From contig NZ_SWJE01000004.1 in NCBI RefSeq assembly GCF_005144415.1, positions 62,001 through 126,000 of the forward strand: a stretch of DNA of 64,000 nucleotides. The letters run 5' to 3'. The translations under genes were made by a program, and so were the position numbers. Origin of the DNA: Trinickia terrae. Its GTDB lineage: Bacteria > Pseudomonadota > Gammaproteobacteria > Burkholderiales > Burkholderiaceae. The notes beneath the pieces are model-generated. The model had not been told where the DNA came from and made no database searches. It was given only the letters and a program-made list of their open reading frames with translations. Below are positions 28,978-37,325 of this stretch, piece by piece (the first letter of the stretch is position 1; each line of letters opens with the position of its first letter).

Positions 28978-29907
28978 ATGGACTGTAAAGAAGCGCGGCC
29001 GCTGATCGACGCGAATGCCGACCGCGAACTCTCCGCGCCCGACGCCCGCCGCGTCGAGGCGCACCTGGCCGAGTGCCCTGAATGCCGGCGCGAAAGCGAG
29101 AACGTGCGCGCGCTCGGCGACACGCTGCGCGCGGCCGGCTACTATCGCGCCCCGGAGTCGCTGCGCACGCGCATCCTGGCCGAGCTGCCGCCGCTGGAGG
29201 AGCCCGCACAGGAGGCGGCCGTGCTGCCCGAGGCGCCGTTTCGCCCCGAATCCGCAGCACCGGCCGAGCCGCCGCGCGCCAAGGGGCGCGAGCGCAAGCC
29301 GTCCGCCGGCTGGCGTGACTGGTTCGGCATCCGCTGGCCGTCGTCCGGGCCGCAGGCGGCGGGCGGCGGCGCGGGGGCAGTGGGCTGGGGCGGGGCGCTT
29401 GTCATCGCGCTCGCGGCCGCGGCGGCGGGGGTGACGTTCGCGCTGCATCGCCCGGCGGGCGACGGAATGCTTGCCGACGAGCTGGTCTCGAGCCACGTCC
29501 GCGCGCTGCTCTCGGACCGCGACATCGACGTGATCTCGACCGATCAGCACACGGTCAAGCCCTGGTTCAACGGCAGGATCGACTACTCGCCGCCGGTCGA
29601 AGACCTGGCGGGAAGCGGCTTCCCGCTCGTAGGCGGGCGCCTGGATTACGTCGCGCACCGGCGCGTGGCGGTGCTGATCTATCGCTACAAGAAGCATCCG
29701 CTCGACGTCTACGTGTTCCCGGAATCGTCCGGCAGCGCGGGCCGCCCGCCGGAGACGCTCGTGAGCGAAGGCTATTCGCTCTCGCGCTGGCATGAGAGCG
29801 GGATGACCTACTGGGCGATCACCGATGCGACGCCGGACACGCTCGTGGCATTCAAGGCCGCGCTGCAGTCGAAGCTGCATGGCCCGGGTGGGGCCAAGGA
29901 GGATTGA
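28978..29907 (+). CDS. Membrane anti-sigma factor with zinc-finger domain
   Basis: A 309-residue protein. The N-terminus is a ZAS-type zinc domain: CKEARPLIDANADRELSAPD ... VEAHLAECPECRRE, with the His-x3-Cys-x2-Cys motif. A Pro/Ala-rich linker leads to one transmembrane helix (GGALVIALAAAAAGVTFAL, about 140-160), then a periplasmic sensor domain. Cytoplasmic ZAS domains hold ECF sigma factors inactive until a signal releases them; the partner is the sigma gene immediately upstream. The signal is unknown. Confidence 0.88.
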   Translation: MDCKEARPLIDANADRELSAPDARRVEAHLAECPECRRESENVRALGDTLRAAGYYRAPESLRTRILAELPPLEEPAQEAAVLPEAPFRPESAAPAEPPRAKGRERKPSAGWRDWFGIRWPSSGPQAAGGGAGAVGWGGALVIALAAAAAGVTFALHRPAGDGMLADELVSSHVRALLSDRDIDVISTDQHTVKPWFNGRIDYSPPVEDLAGSGFPLVGGRLDYVAHRRVAVLIYRYKKHPLDVYVFPESSGSAGRPPETLVSEGYSLSRWHESGMTYWAITDATPDTLVAFKAALQSKLHGPGGAKED

Positions 29908-30065
29908 CCCGTCCCCTTCGATAAATCCTTGAAAACACGACCGATTCCGTCCGGGAAAGCGGTTTTTATCTTGCATGCGGTTCGAAAGCCGGGCTATAAT
30001 CTTCGGCTTCTCACTTGCCACACCGGTTCCGACGCCCGGGTGGCTTTAATCCACAAGGAGTGTGT

Positions 30066-30443
30066 ATGCGTCATTACGAAATCGTCTTCATCGTGCACCC
30101 CGATCAAAGCGAGCAAGTGCCCGCGATGATCGAGCGTTACAAGTCCACGATCACCACGCACGGCGGCCAAGTCCACCGTATCGAAGACTGGGGCCGTCGC
30201 CAACTGGCCTACATGATCGAGAAACTCGCGAAGGCTCACTACGTTTGCATGAACATCGAATGCGACCAAACCACGCTCGACGAGCTCGAGCACGCATTCA
30301 AGTTCAACGACGCCGTGCTGCGTCACCTCATCGTCAAGATGAAGAAGGCCGAAACCGGCCCGTCGCCGATGATGAAGGAAGTGCAGCGCGAAGAAGCCAA
30401 GAAGGCGGCTGCATCGTCGCAACCGTCCGAAGCGCAGGCTTAA
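30066..30443 (+). CDS. rpsF: 30S ribosomal protein S6
   Basis: A 125-residue S6 protein ([20 protein letters not shown]), with the family block [20 protein letters not shown] and an Ala/Glu-rich tail. Start ATG 30066 follows AAGGAG. It binds 16S rRNA together with S18, encoded two genes on. First gene of rpsF-priB-rpsR-rplI. Confidence 0.97.
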   Translation: MRHYEIVFIVHPDQSEQVPAMIERYKSTITTHGGQVHRIEDWGRRQLAYMIEKLAKAHYVCMNIECDQTTLDELEHAFKFNDAVLRHLIVKMKKAETGPSPMMKEVQREEAKKAAASSQPSEAQA

Positions 30444-30484
30444 GGACTCTGGTTTATTAAGCCACCAAGGCTCACTCTGCTCTC

Positions 30485-30784
30485 GTGAACCGGCTGCAAC
30501 TCACGGCCAGCGTCGTCGAACGCGAACCGGTGCGGTACACCCCCGCCGGCGTTCCGATCGCAAGCTGCACGCTGCAGCACCGCACGGAAGTCGTCGAAGC
30601 GGGCATTGCCCGGCAAATCGAACTGACGATGCCGGCGGTTGCCGCGGGAGCCGCGAGCGGCAAGCTGGAGGCCTGCGAGATGGGCGTCGAAACGCTCTTC
30701 ACGGGTTTCCTGGCGAAGAAAAACCGCAACGCGCGAACCTTGGTGTTTCACATCACTGAATTGCAGGACATTGGAAAGGACTGA
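30485..30784 (+). CDS. priB: Primosomal replication protein N
   Basis: A 99-residue single OB-fold protein (GTG start, [20 protein letters not shown]), with [20 protein letters not shown] and the C-terminal [13 protein letters not shown] as in PriB/SSB paralogues. It assists PriA in restarting stalled forks. The position between rpsF and rpsR is diagnostic. Confidence 0.94.
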   Translation: MNRLQLTASVVEREPVRYTPAGVPIASCTLQHRTEVVEAGIARQIELTMPAVAAGAASGKLEACEMGVETLFTGFLAKKNRNARTLVFHITELQDIGKD

Positions 30785-30786
30785 AC

Positions 30787-31071
30787 ATGCCCCGCCCGAC
30801 TGGTAAGACTGGTAAGAAATTCGACAAGCGTCGTCAGCAACAAAACCCGCTCTTCAAGCGCAAGAAGTTCTGCCGCTTCACGGCTGCTGGCGTCGAGAGC
30901 ATCGACTACAAGGATACCGAAACGCTGAAGGACTTCATCGGCGAAAACGGCAAGATCACGCCGGCTCGTCTGACGGGTACGAAGTCCCACTATCAGCGCC
31001 AGCTCGATACGGCCATCAAGCGCGCACGTTTCCTCGCGCTCCTGCCGTACACCGATCTGCACAAGGCCTAA
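30787..31071 (+). CDS. rpsR: 30S ribosomal protein S18
   Basis: A 94-residue basic protein with the S18 blocks [40 protein letters not shown] and [20 protein letters not shown]. It starts 2 bp after the priB stop, so the two are translationally coupled. It pairs with S6 on the ribosomal platform. Confidence 0.97.
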   Translation: MPRPTGKTGKKFDKRRQQQNPLFKRKKFCRFTAAGVESIDYKDTETLKDFIGENGKITPARLTGTKSHYQRQLDTAIKRARFLALLPYTDLHKA

Positions 31072-31098
31072 TCAGACGACGCAATAAGGAGAATCCGA

Positions 31099-31551
31099 AT
31101 GCAAATCATTCTTTTGGAAAAAGTCGTCAACCTGGGCAACCTCGGCGACATCGTCAAGGTGAAGGACGGCTACGCACGTAACTTCCTGATCCCGAAAAAG
31201 CAAGCTCGCCGCGCAACGAAGGAAGCGATCGCCGAATTCGAAGTCCGCCGTGCGGAACTCGAAAAGGTTGCGGCTGAAAAGCTGGCAACTGCTCAAGCTC
31301 AAGGCGAAAAGCTGGCTGGCCTGACCGTGCAGATCGCGCAGAAGGCTGGCGTCGACGGCCGTCTGTTCGGCTCGGTGACCAACGCCGACATCGCCGATGC
31401 GCTGAAGGCACAAGGCTTCGACGTGGAAAAGGCGCAAGTGCGCCTGCCGGAAGGTCCGCTGAAGATCGTCGGCGACCATCCGGTCAGCGTTTCGCTGCAC
31501 ACGGACGTCCTCGTCGACGTCACGGTGTCGGTGCTGGGCGAGCACGCTTAA
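31099..31551 (+). CDS. rplI: 50S ribosomal protein L9
   Basis: A 150-residue L9: N-terminal domain [20 protein letters not shown] with [20 protein letters not shown], then the long connecting helix and a C-terminal RNA-binding domain ([20 protein letters not shown]). Preceded by AAGGAG. Last ribosomal gene of the cluster. Confidence 0.97.
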   Translation: MQIILLEKVVNLGNLGDIVKVKDGYARNFLIPKKQARRATKEAIAEFEVRRAELEKVAAEKLATAQAQGEKLAGLTVQIAQKAGVDGRLFGSVTNADIADALKAQGFDVEKAQVRLPEGPLKIVGDHPVSVSLHTDVLVDVTVSVLGEHA

Positions 31552-31659
31552 GGCGGCGGCAGGTTTCGCACTGCGCACTGCGCGCCGCGCTCTGCTTGAC
31601 GCAGCACGAGTAGTATTCGCCGAACTGGCAGGCAGGCGGTTCGGCGCGCAGGAAGCGTT

Positions 31660-31746
31660 GCATGGGACCCGAGTAATGCTCTGCATGGGGCCGGAGTAAG
31701 TGCTGAAGCACTAACTCCGGCCGGCACGCTAAAGCACTAGCTCGGG
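31660..31746. repeat. REP-like element cluster (copies C, D, E)
   Basis: The central copy D is a perfect hairpin at 31689-31722: GGCCGGAGT-A-AGTGCT-GA-AGCACT-A-ACTCCGGCC. It is flanked by partial copies, C (31660-31680, CATGGGACCCGAGTAATGCT) and E (31724-31746, ACGCTAAAGCACTAGCTCGG), that can pair with each other around it. Compared with copies A and B near 28.9 kb, inner-stem bases vary in a compensatory way. Lies between rplI and dnaB. Confidence 0.7.
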
Positions 31747-31751
31747 TCGAC

Positions 31752-31790
31752 AAAAGACAGGGGCCGGGAAACCGGCCTCTGTCTTTTTAT
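31752..31790 (+). terminator. Terminator of the rpsF-rplI operon
   Basis: A 16-bp stem starts AAAAGACAGGGGCCGG (31752-31767) and closes at 31772-31787 with one G-T pair, loop GAAA, then TTTTT. Strong intrinsic terminator before dnaB. Confidence 0.9.
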
Positions 31791-31847
31791 TTGTGCCGTA
31801 GCCGCCGGGCTGGCACTAAAACGGCCATTTCGCGATAATTCCTCCCC

Positions 31848-33236
31848 ATGAACGCACCGCCGAAAGATCCCCAACTCGAATCTCTGAAAGTCCCGCCGCA
31901 TTCGATCGAGGCCGAGCAGTCGGTGCTCGGCGGGCTGCTGCTCGACAACGCGGCATGGGACCGGATCGCCGACTTCCTGTCGCAGAGCGATTTCTACCGC
32001 TACGACCACCGGATCATCTTCGAGCACATCGGCAAGCTGATCGCGGCGACACGGCCGGCCGACGTGATCACCGTCTACGAAGCGCTCGGCACCTCGGGCA
32101 AGGCCGAGGAGGTGGGCGGCCTCGCGTACCTGAACGCGCTGGCGCAGAACACGCCGAGCGCGGCCAATATCCGTCGCTATGCCGAAATCGTGCGCGACCG
32201 CGCTGTGCTGCGGCGTCTCGTGTCGGTGGCCGACGAGATCTCCGCCGACGCCTTCAATCCACAAGGCAAGGAAGTCCGCCAATTGCTCGACGAGGCGGAA
32301 TCGAAGGTGTTCTCGATCGCCGAAGACGGCGCGCGCGGCACGCAAGGCTTCCTCGAAATCGGCCCGCTGCTCACGCAAGTGGTCGAGCGGATCGATACGC
32401 TCTATCACACCGCCAACCCGAGCGACGTGACCGGCACGCCGACGGGCTTCGTCGACCTCGACCGGATGACGTCGGGCATGCATGGCGGGGAGCTCATCAT
32501 TGTGGCTGGGCGGCCCTCAATGGGGAAAACGGCCTTCAGCATGAACGTCGGCGAATACGTCGCCGTGGAGTACGGCTTGCCGGTGGCGGTGTTCTCGATG
32601 GAAATGCCGGGCACGCAGCTCGTCATGCGTATGCTCGGCTCGGTCGGGCGGCTCGACCAGCATCGCATGCGTACCGGGCGGCTGACCGACGAAGACTGGC
32701 CGAAGCTCACGCACGCGGTGCAGAAGATGAGCGAGGCGCAACTCTTCATCGACGAAACCGGTGGCCTGAACCCGATGGAATTGCGCTCGCGCGCGCGGCG
32801 GCTCGCGCGCCAATGCGGCAAGCTCGGCCTCATCATCGTCGACTACCTGCAGCTGATGTCGGGCTCGTCGCAGGGCGAGAACCGCGCCACCGAAATCTCC
32901 GAAATCTCGCGCTCGCTGAAGGGGCTTGCCAAGGAGCTCGACGTGCCGGTGATCGCGCTTTCGCAGCTGAACCGCGGCCTCGAGCAGCGGCCCAACAAGC
33001 GTCCGGTGATGTCGGACTTGCGTGAATCGGGCGCCATCGAGCAGGACGCGGACGTGATCCTCTTCATCTATCGCGACGAGGTTTACAACCCCGACAGTCC
33101 CGACAAGGGCACGGCCGAGATCATCATCGGCAAGCAGCGTAACGGTCCGATCGGGCCGGTGCGACTCACGTTCCTCGGCCAATACACGAAGTTCGACAAC
33201 TTCGCGGGCGCGCAGACCTTCTACGGCGGCGAGTAG
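31848..33236 (+). CDS. dnaB: Replicative DNA helicase
   Basis: A 462-residue hexameric helicase that unwinds the fork and recruits primase. N-terminal domain SIEAEQSVLGGLLLDNAAWD; linker helix; RecA-like domain with Walker A VAGRPSMGKTAFSMN, Walker B LGLIIVDYLQLMSG and the late blocks ALSQLNRGLEQRPNKRPVMS and DLRESGAIEQDADVILFIYR. Start ATG 31848. It is the last core gene before the accessory island. Confidence 0.97.
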   Translation: MNAPPKDPQLESLKVPPHSIEAEQSVLGGLLLDNAAWDRIADFLSQSDFYRYDHRIIFEHIGKLIAATRPADVITVYEALGTSGKAEEVGGLAYLNALAQNTPSAANIRRYAEIVRDRAVLRRLVSVADEISADAFNPQGKEVRQLLDEAESKVFSIAEDGARGTQGFLEIGPLLTQVVERIDTLYHTANPSDVTGTPTGFVDLDRMTSGMHGGELIIVAGRPSMGKTAFSMNVGEYVAVEYGLPVAVFSMEMPGTQLVMRMLGSVGRLDQHRMRTGRLTDEDWPKLTHAVQKMSEAQLFIDETGGLNPMELRSRARRLARQCGKLGLIIVDYLQLMSGSSQGENRATEISEISRSLKGLAKELDVPVIALSQLNRGLEQRPNKRPVMSDLRESGAIEQDADVILFIYRDEVYNPDSPDKGTAEIIIGKQRNGPIGPVRLTFLGQYTKFDNFAGAQTFYGGE

Positions 33237-33369
33237 CAAGAGTCGGAACGCAGGCCGGTCGCAATGTAAAGCGCCGCGTTGGGTGGGGCGTCCTGGCAGT
33301 GTCTTCCGCTGTGAAGAATTGATTTCTGGGCTCGTGACATGCCCGTTGTGTCGCGCTATGATGGAGAAA

Positions 33370-33392
33370 AATCAAAAACAAAGATTTTTTTG
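33370..33392 (+). promoter_or_regulatory. Island motif copy 1 (AT-rich, 23 bp)
   Basis: AATCAAAAACAAAG followed by a T-run ending in TTTG; lies 50 bp before the first island gene. A half-copy TTCAAAAACAA follows at 33415-33425. Confidence 0.55.
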
Positions 33393-33441
33393 CTTCAAAT
33401 AAGACTGATATTCTTCAAAAACAAGCGAAAAGGTACAAAAT

Positions 33442-34278
33442 ATGAGCATTGAAACGCCGCTTACGAGGCGCCAACTGGCGCGAATTCAAATCGCGCGAGG
33501 TATTCCTGCCGAAGAAATCCAGCTGCGCACAGGGATGCCTCGGGCCTCCTATGAAGTGCTCTTCAGCGCGTCGCACACGGACCAGGACAAGGAAGTGACC
33601 AAGATGCTGTCGAAGACCTCCTTCGACCGTCTGATCGCGCTCCTGGGCATCGAGGCGGATTTTTGCGGGCTGCGCCCGAGCGGCGTGCTCGAATGGCGCG
33701 CCGAAGGCACGCCGAAGAAGGTCACCCAGTGCTGGGCCGATGCGGCCTCGGGGCTCATCAAGGAGTTGCTGTCCGAGCATCTGACGATCGCCGAAGTCGT
33801 GCTGCGCGGTTCCGATCGCTGGATTTCGCGCTTTGTCGATCAAGAGCGCATGCTGCTCGTTTTCGACCGCGCACGCGGCATCCGTATCGCGGTGACGCGC
33901 GCCCCGGCGGACCTGCTCGGCAAGTTCGAGGCGTTGACCGGCGTGACGTGCCAGCGCAAGGTCACCTTGAATCCCGCCGAATTTCGCGACAACCGCGAAA
34001 TGATCCACCACGAGGTGCTTCGTTCCGTGCAATTCGACCATCTGACCGGCGTGGTTGCGCCCACCTACAACTGGAAGGACGTGCAGGCCGCTGCGCGCGA
34101 GTTCGGTTTCTCGACTGACGATCTCGTCAACATGATGCACGAGCATGCCGAGCGCCGTTCGAGCCGCCAGGAAGTGCCGGATGCGGATGTGTCCGACAGC
34201 AGCGCGGCCGACGAATTCGCCGATCGCCGCAATACCGATTTCCAGGTTGCCCGCCTGCGTGTGGTCGGTGGTTCGTGA
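33442..34278 (+). CDS. Unrecognised island protein next to dnaB (278 aa)
   Basis: First gene of the island, 206 bp after dnaB. Residues about 8-42 (TRRQLARIQIARGIPAEEIQ ... RTGMPRASYEVLF) look like a helix-turn-helix; the middle (about 80-190) is a mixed alpha/beta region with DRWISRFVDQERMLLVFDRA. Further on come SVQFDHLTGVVAPTYNWKDV and FGFSTDDLVNMMHEHAERRS, and the tail is acidic then basic. No signal peptide or membrane helix. An AT-rich island motif precedes it. A DNA-binding regulator or partition-like role is conceivable but not shown; I do not recognise the family. Confidence 0.6.
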   Translation: MSIETPLTRRQLARIQIARGIPAEEIQLRTGMPRASYEVLFSASHTDQDKEVTKMLSKTSFDRLIALLGIEADFCGLRPSGVLEWRAEGTPKKVTQCWADAASGLIKELLSEHLTIAEVVLRGSDRWISRFVDQERMLLVFDRARGIRIAVTRAPADLLGKFEALTGVTCQRKVTLNPAEFRDNREMIHHEVLRSVQFDHLTGVVAPTYNWKDVQAAAREFGFSTDDLVNMMHEHAERRSSRQEVPDADVSDSSAADEFADRRNTDFQVARLRVVGGS

Positions 34279-34345
34279 TTCTCTCGCATCCCTAGCGCTG
34301 CGCCGATGAAGCGGCTGCCTCATCCACCACACTCGCAACAATAAG

Positions 34346-34368
34346 AATCAAAAAAATAAATGTTTTTG
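34346..34368 (+). promoter_or_regulatory. Island motif copy 2, upstream of dotD
   Basis: AATCAAAAAAATAAATG followed by TTTTTG, 80 bp before dotD; a CATAAT -10-like hexamer lies at about 34382-34387. Confidence 0.55.
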
Positions 34369-34447
34369 TATTTAAACTAGTTCATAATGGCTCGTATGGG
34401 GATGGCATGGCTAGAATCTGCGGCGCTCGAGTGTTGGACTACGGGGA

Positions 34448-34942
34448 ATGACTGTGAACAGTTGTGTGAAATGGTGCCTGCGCGGGGGGGCGGTACTGGC
34501 GGCGTTGGTCGCCGTATCGGGGTGCGCGAACCAGAACCAGGTCAAGGCGACGCCCGACGAGCAACGCCGCACGGAAATCGAGGCCCAGATTTCGGATTCG
34601 CTGTCGCTCGCGGTGAACGCGCAGCGCGAGCTTGCGATGACTCGCGATGCAGACGTGCAGCAGCGCGCGGTGTCGCGCACCCGGCTGCTGACCGATCGCG
34701 TGAGCTACGACTTCTACGGCGACGTCGAGCAGATCGTCGGCGATATCGCGAGCAAGTACGGCTACGAATTGAAGGTCTATGGCCAGCGTCCGCCCGAGCA
34801 CGTGAACGTCAACGTCTATGTGAACAAGATGCCCGTGCTCGAAGTGCTGCGCTACGTCGGGCAGACCGCGGGCGATTGGCTCGACCTTCGCGTCTCGGCC
34901 GGCGTGATCGAGCTGACCTACAAGAAGCCGTCGCACGCTTGA
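34448..34942 (+). CDS. dotD: DotD/TraH-family outer-membrane lipoprotein of the type IVB secretion system
   Basis: A 164-residue lipoprotein: signal with lipobox VSGC (Cys26), a helical stretch (EQRRTEIEAQISDSLSLAVN), then the periplasmic secretin-N0-like domain SYDFYGDVEQIVGDIASKYG ... HVNVNVYVNKMPVLEVLRYV. In Legionella, DotD with DotC and DotH forms the outer-membrane core ring. Gene order dotD-dotC-dotB is that of IncI traH-traI-traJ. It opens the tra operon. Confidence 0.85.
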   Translation: MTVNSCVKWCLRGGAVLAALVAVSGCANQNQVKATPDEQRRTEIEAQISDSLSLAVNAQRELAMTRDADVQQRAVSRTRLLTDRVSYDFYGDVEQIVGDIASKYGYELKVYGQRPPEHVNVNVYVNKMPVLEVLRYVGQTAGDWLDLRVSAGVIELTYKKPSHA

Positions 34943-34952
34943 AGGGTGTTGC

Positions 34953-35816
34953 ATGCCGATCGATACCGTTTCCCTTGACGCGCTGCAGAGCCTGAATCAG
35001 CCCGCCATCGTCCAGAGCGCGGCCGCAGGCCCCGGGACCCATTCGCTCGGCAACATCCGGCTCGACGCCGTGCGCGATGCGGCTTTCGGGTTGGGCGCGC
35101 GCGGCGGCCTCATCGACGAAACGCGCATGATCCAGTCCGAACTCAAGACGCGCGCGAGAGAGTACGACACCGTGTACGACTTTGCGCATCTGATGATCCA
35201 GGGGCGCGTCGTGCCCCCGGTCCTCACGCAGGAGAGGGATCTGTACACCCTGAAGGGCATGGATACGATCCGCATTGCGCAGCAGGATTGGACAATCTTC
35301 TCGCAGGCGCGCTTCACGTCGCGCCCGCCGACCTGGCGGGAGTACCTGATGGCTGACCCCGGCCCGCTGGCGATGCCCGCTGCGGAACTGCTGCCGACCA
35401 GCGACAACGAGCGCGAGATCTGGAAAAAGGCGGTGGCCGCCGGTTGGCAGGCCGGGATTCAACAGGCCGACGAGAGCTTCAAGATCAATGCGAACCGGCT
35501 GACGCGCGACTATCGCGGGATGGTGAACTACCACATCCTCGCGCTGAAGAAGATGGTCACGCTGCCGATCGTGGCCCAGATGGACATGCCGCTCAATTCT
35601 CGCGGGGACTCGATGAGCATGGGTGAAACAGTGCTGCGCCTGACGGCCCTGCCGTCTTTCGACACCAATATGAAGAAGTGGCAGCCGCTTTCCGGGGAGG
35701 TCGACCGCCTGCAGGCCCCGGGCGATGGGTCGCCGGCGCCTTCGCCGAGCCCGGATGGCGTGACGCTCACGCCTGTGCTGAACGCCGGCGACGCCGGCTC
35801 GGCGGGGGGGAACTGA
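34953..35816 (+). CDS. dotC: DotC/TraI-family type IVB secretion protein
   Basis: A 287-residue protein with the DotC-type core: LGARGGLIDETRMIQSELKT, TVYDFAHLMIQGRVVPPVLT, YLMADPGPLAMPAAELLPTS, WKKAVAAGWQAGIQQADESF and NRLTRDYRGMVNYHILALKK. DotC helps DotD localise DotH to the outer membrane. Unlike Legionella DotC it shows no signal peptide or lipobox at its start (MPIDTVSLDALQSLNQPAIV), and no in-frame upstream start supplies one. C-terminal 40 residues are Pro/Gly/Ser rich. It overlaps dotB by one base. Confidence 0.82.
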   Translation: MPIDTVSLDALQSLNQPAIVQSAAAGPGTHSLGNIRLDAVRDAAFGLGARGGLIDETRMIQSELKTRAREYDTVYDFAHLMIQGRVVPPVLTQERDLYTLKGMDTIRIAQQDWTIFSQARFTSRPPTWREYLMADPGPLAMPAAELLPTSDNEREIWKKAVAAGWQAGIQQADESFKINANRLTRDYRGMVNYHILALKKMVTLPIVAQMDMPLNSRGDSMSMGETVLRLTALPSFDTNMKKWQPLSGEVDRLQAPGDGSPAPSPSPDGVTLTPVLNAGDAGSAGGN

Positions 35817-36997
35817 TGGTATGGCGTAGCGATGCCGAGCTCATCGTGCCTCGGACGGCATGGCGCGAGCCGATCATCTTCGGGCACCGGGATCATCTGC
35901 AGGACATGATGCGCGAGGTGGTTGCGCAGGGGGCCAGCGAAACGATCCTGCAGCCCGGCGAGCCGGTGATCCTGGAAATCGACGGCGAATTCCGTCAGCT
36001 GACCGAGCGGCAGCTGGATCAGGGCGAGGTCCAGCAAATCATCAACTGGGCGACCGACAACGACAAGGCGTCCAGCCTGCTCATCCAGGGGCAGGAGATC
36101 AAGGCCTCGTACGTGGTCAAGGACCCGGTCGAGCGCGATGCGCGCGGCGAGAAGAAGAAGACGCGCTTTCGGGTGGCCGCCGGCCGGGGCGAGGTCAACG
36201 GGGAGATGGCCTACCAGATCCTCATGCGGAAGATCGATTCGGAGCCTGCGCGCCTTACCGAAGGCGAGCTGCCGGTCGAGCTGCTCGAAGCGGTCACGCC
36301 GCGCAACGGGATCATCTGGCTTTCGGGCCCGACGGGCTCGGGCAAGACCACTTTCTTCTCCGCGATCTGCCGGCACATCCTCGAGCAGCGCACGCCGATT
36401 CGCGGAAACATCGTCTTTATCGAAGAGCCGATCGAGCAGACCTACGACGGCATTCCGTGCTCGCACAGCATCGTGTTCCAGATGGAGGTCGGCCGCGACG
36501 TGCCGACGTGGGAGCAGGGCGTGCGGCAGCTGATGCGCCGTCGTCCCAAGCTGATCGTGATCGGCGAAACGCAGAGCCGGGTGACGGCGGAAGCGGCGAT
36601 GGCCGCTGCGCTGACCGGCCACCCGGTCTTCACGACGCTGCACTGTAACGACGTCGCGTCCATGCCGTCGCGGATCCTGTCGTTCTTCGACGACTCCGTC
36701 AAGCAGCAGATGCTCTACGACTGGGTGACCACGGCGCGCGTGCTCTTCAATCAGATGCTGGTTCCGCGCAAAGGCGGCGGCCGCCGCGTCGTCTTGCGCG
36801 AGTTCCTGATCATGACGGAAGAGCTGCGCCAGGAGCTCCTGGATATCGCCGACCCGGGCGCGCTCACGCTGCGCCTGAAGCGCGCGGTGGAAGAGGAGGG
36901 TTGCTCGATGGCGCAGGCCGCTGTGAGTGCGCATTCCGCGGGGCTGATCGACGACGAAACCCTGGCGCGCTACACGCGCGCCCGCACGACGCACTGA
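35816..36997 (+). CDS. dotB: DotB/TraJ secretion ATPase
   Basis: A 393-residue PilT/VirB11-type ATPase with Walker A GPTGSGKTTFFSA, Asp-box region IVFIEEPIEQTYDGIPCSHS, Walker B-like RRRPKLIVIGETQSRVTAEA and His-box GHPVFTTLHCND. DotB is a cytoplasmic hexamer that energises assembly or substrate transfer of the type IVB channel. Start ATG 35816 overlaps the dotC stop (TGATG). Confidence 0.9.
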   Translation: MVWRSDAELIVPRTAWREPIIFGHRDHLQDMMREVVAQGASETILQPGEPVILEIDGEFRQLTERQLDQGEVQQIINWATDNDKASSLLIQGQEIKASYVVKDPVERDARGEKKKTRFRVAAGRGEVNGEMAYQILMRKIDSEPARLTEGELPVELLEAVTPRNGIIWLSGPTGSGKTTFFSAICRHILEQRTPIRGNIVFIEEPIEQTYDGIPCSHSIVFQMEVGRDVPTWEQGVRQLMRRRPKLIVIGETQSRVTAEAAMAAALTGHPVFTTLHCNDVASMPSRILSFFDDSVKQQMLYDWVTTARVLFNQMLVPRKGGGRRVVLREFLIMTEELRQELLDIADPGALTLRLKRAVEEEGCSMAQAAVSAHSAGLIDDETLARYTRARTTH

Positions 36998-37014
36998 TCG
37001 ATTCCGGGGGAGTC

Positions 37015-37272
37015 ATGGCCGATAGCCACTGGCGGCATACCGCCAACGTTACCAGCATCAGTATTTTCGGTTTCACGAAGCTGGATGCGCGCGCATTTGT
37101 ACCATTTCCATTTTTGCTCGTAGTGAAGTCGTGGTATTTGGTCATCTTAGGAATCATTTTTTTAGTTTTTTTTGGTATTATTTCGCGCAAAGGCTATCCG
37201 TTCTCCACGTTTCGGCGAAAGATCCGAACGATGTTGACGGGCCCGACCAAAACCGTTCGGCGAATTCGCTAG
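37015..37272 (+). CDS. icmT: IcmT/TraK-family small membrane protein
   Basis: An 85-residue protein with N-terminal MADSHWRHTANVTSISIFGF, the IcmT-like LDARAFVPFPFLLVVKSWYL and a hydrophobic double segment LVILGIIFLVFFGIISRKGY, and a basic C-terminus. IcmT follows dotB in IncI plasmids (traK), and the ADSHWR start and DAR-x-FPF pattern agree. The transmembrane codons are unusually AT-rich. It begins 17 bp after dotB behind GGGGGAG. Role in Legionella: required for type IV secretion pore function. Confidence 0.82.
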   Translation: MADSHWRHTANVTSISIFGFTKLDARAFVPFPFLLVVKSWYLVILGIIFLVFFGIISRKGYPFSTFRRKIRTMLTGPTKTVRRIR

Positions 37273-37325
37273 AAAGGCGCGGCCCAGTGCGGCGGCGACT
37301 GGCACAACAGGCAGAAAGGGAAAAC

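Noticed and set aside
33180-33441. Attachment-site direct repeat at the dnaB end
   Set aside because: No tRNA or matching repeat could be identified because the right end is outside the window.
33442-34278. First island gene as a FlhC partner for the FlhD-like protein
   Set aside because: Length and pattern do not fit FlhC and the C-terminal zinc-binding cysteines of FlhC are absent.
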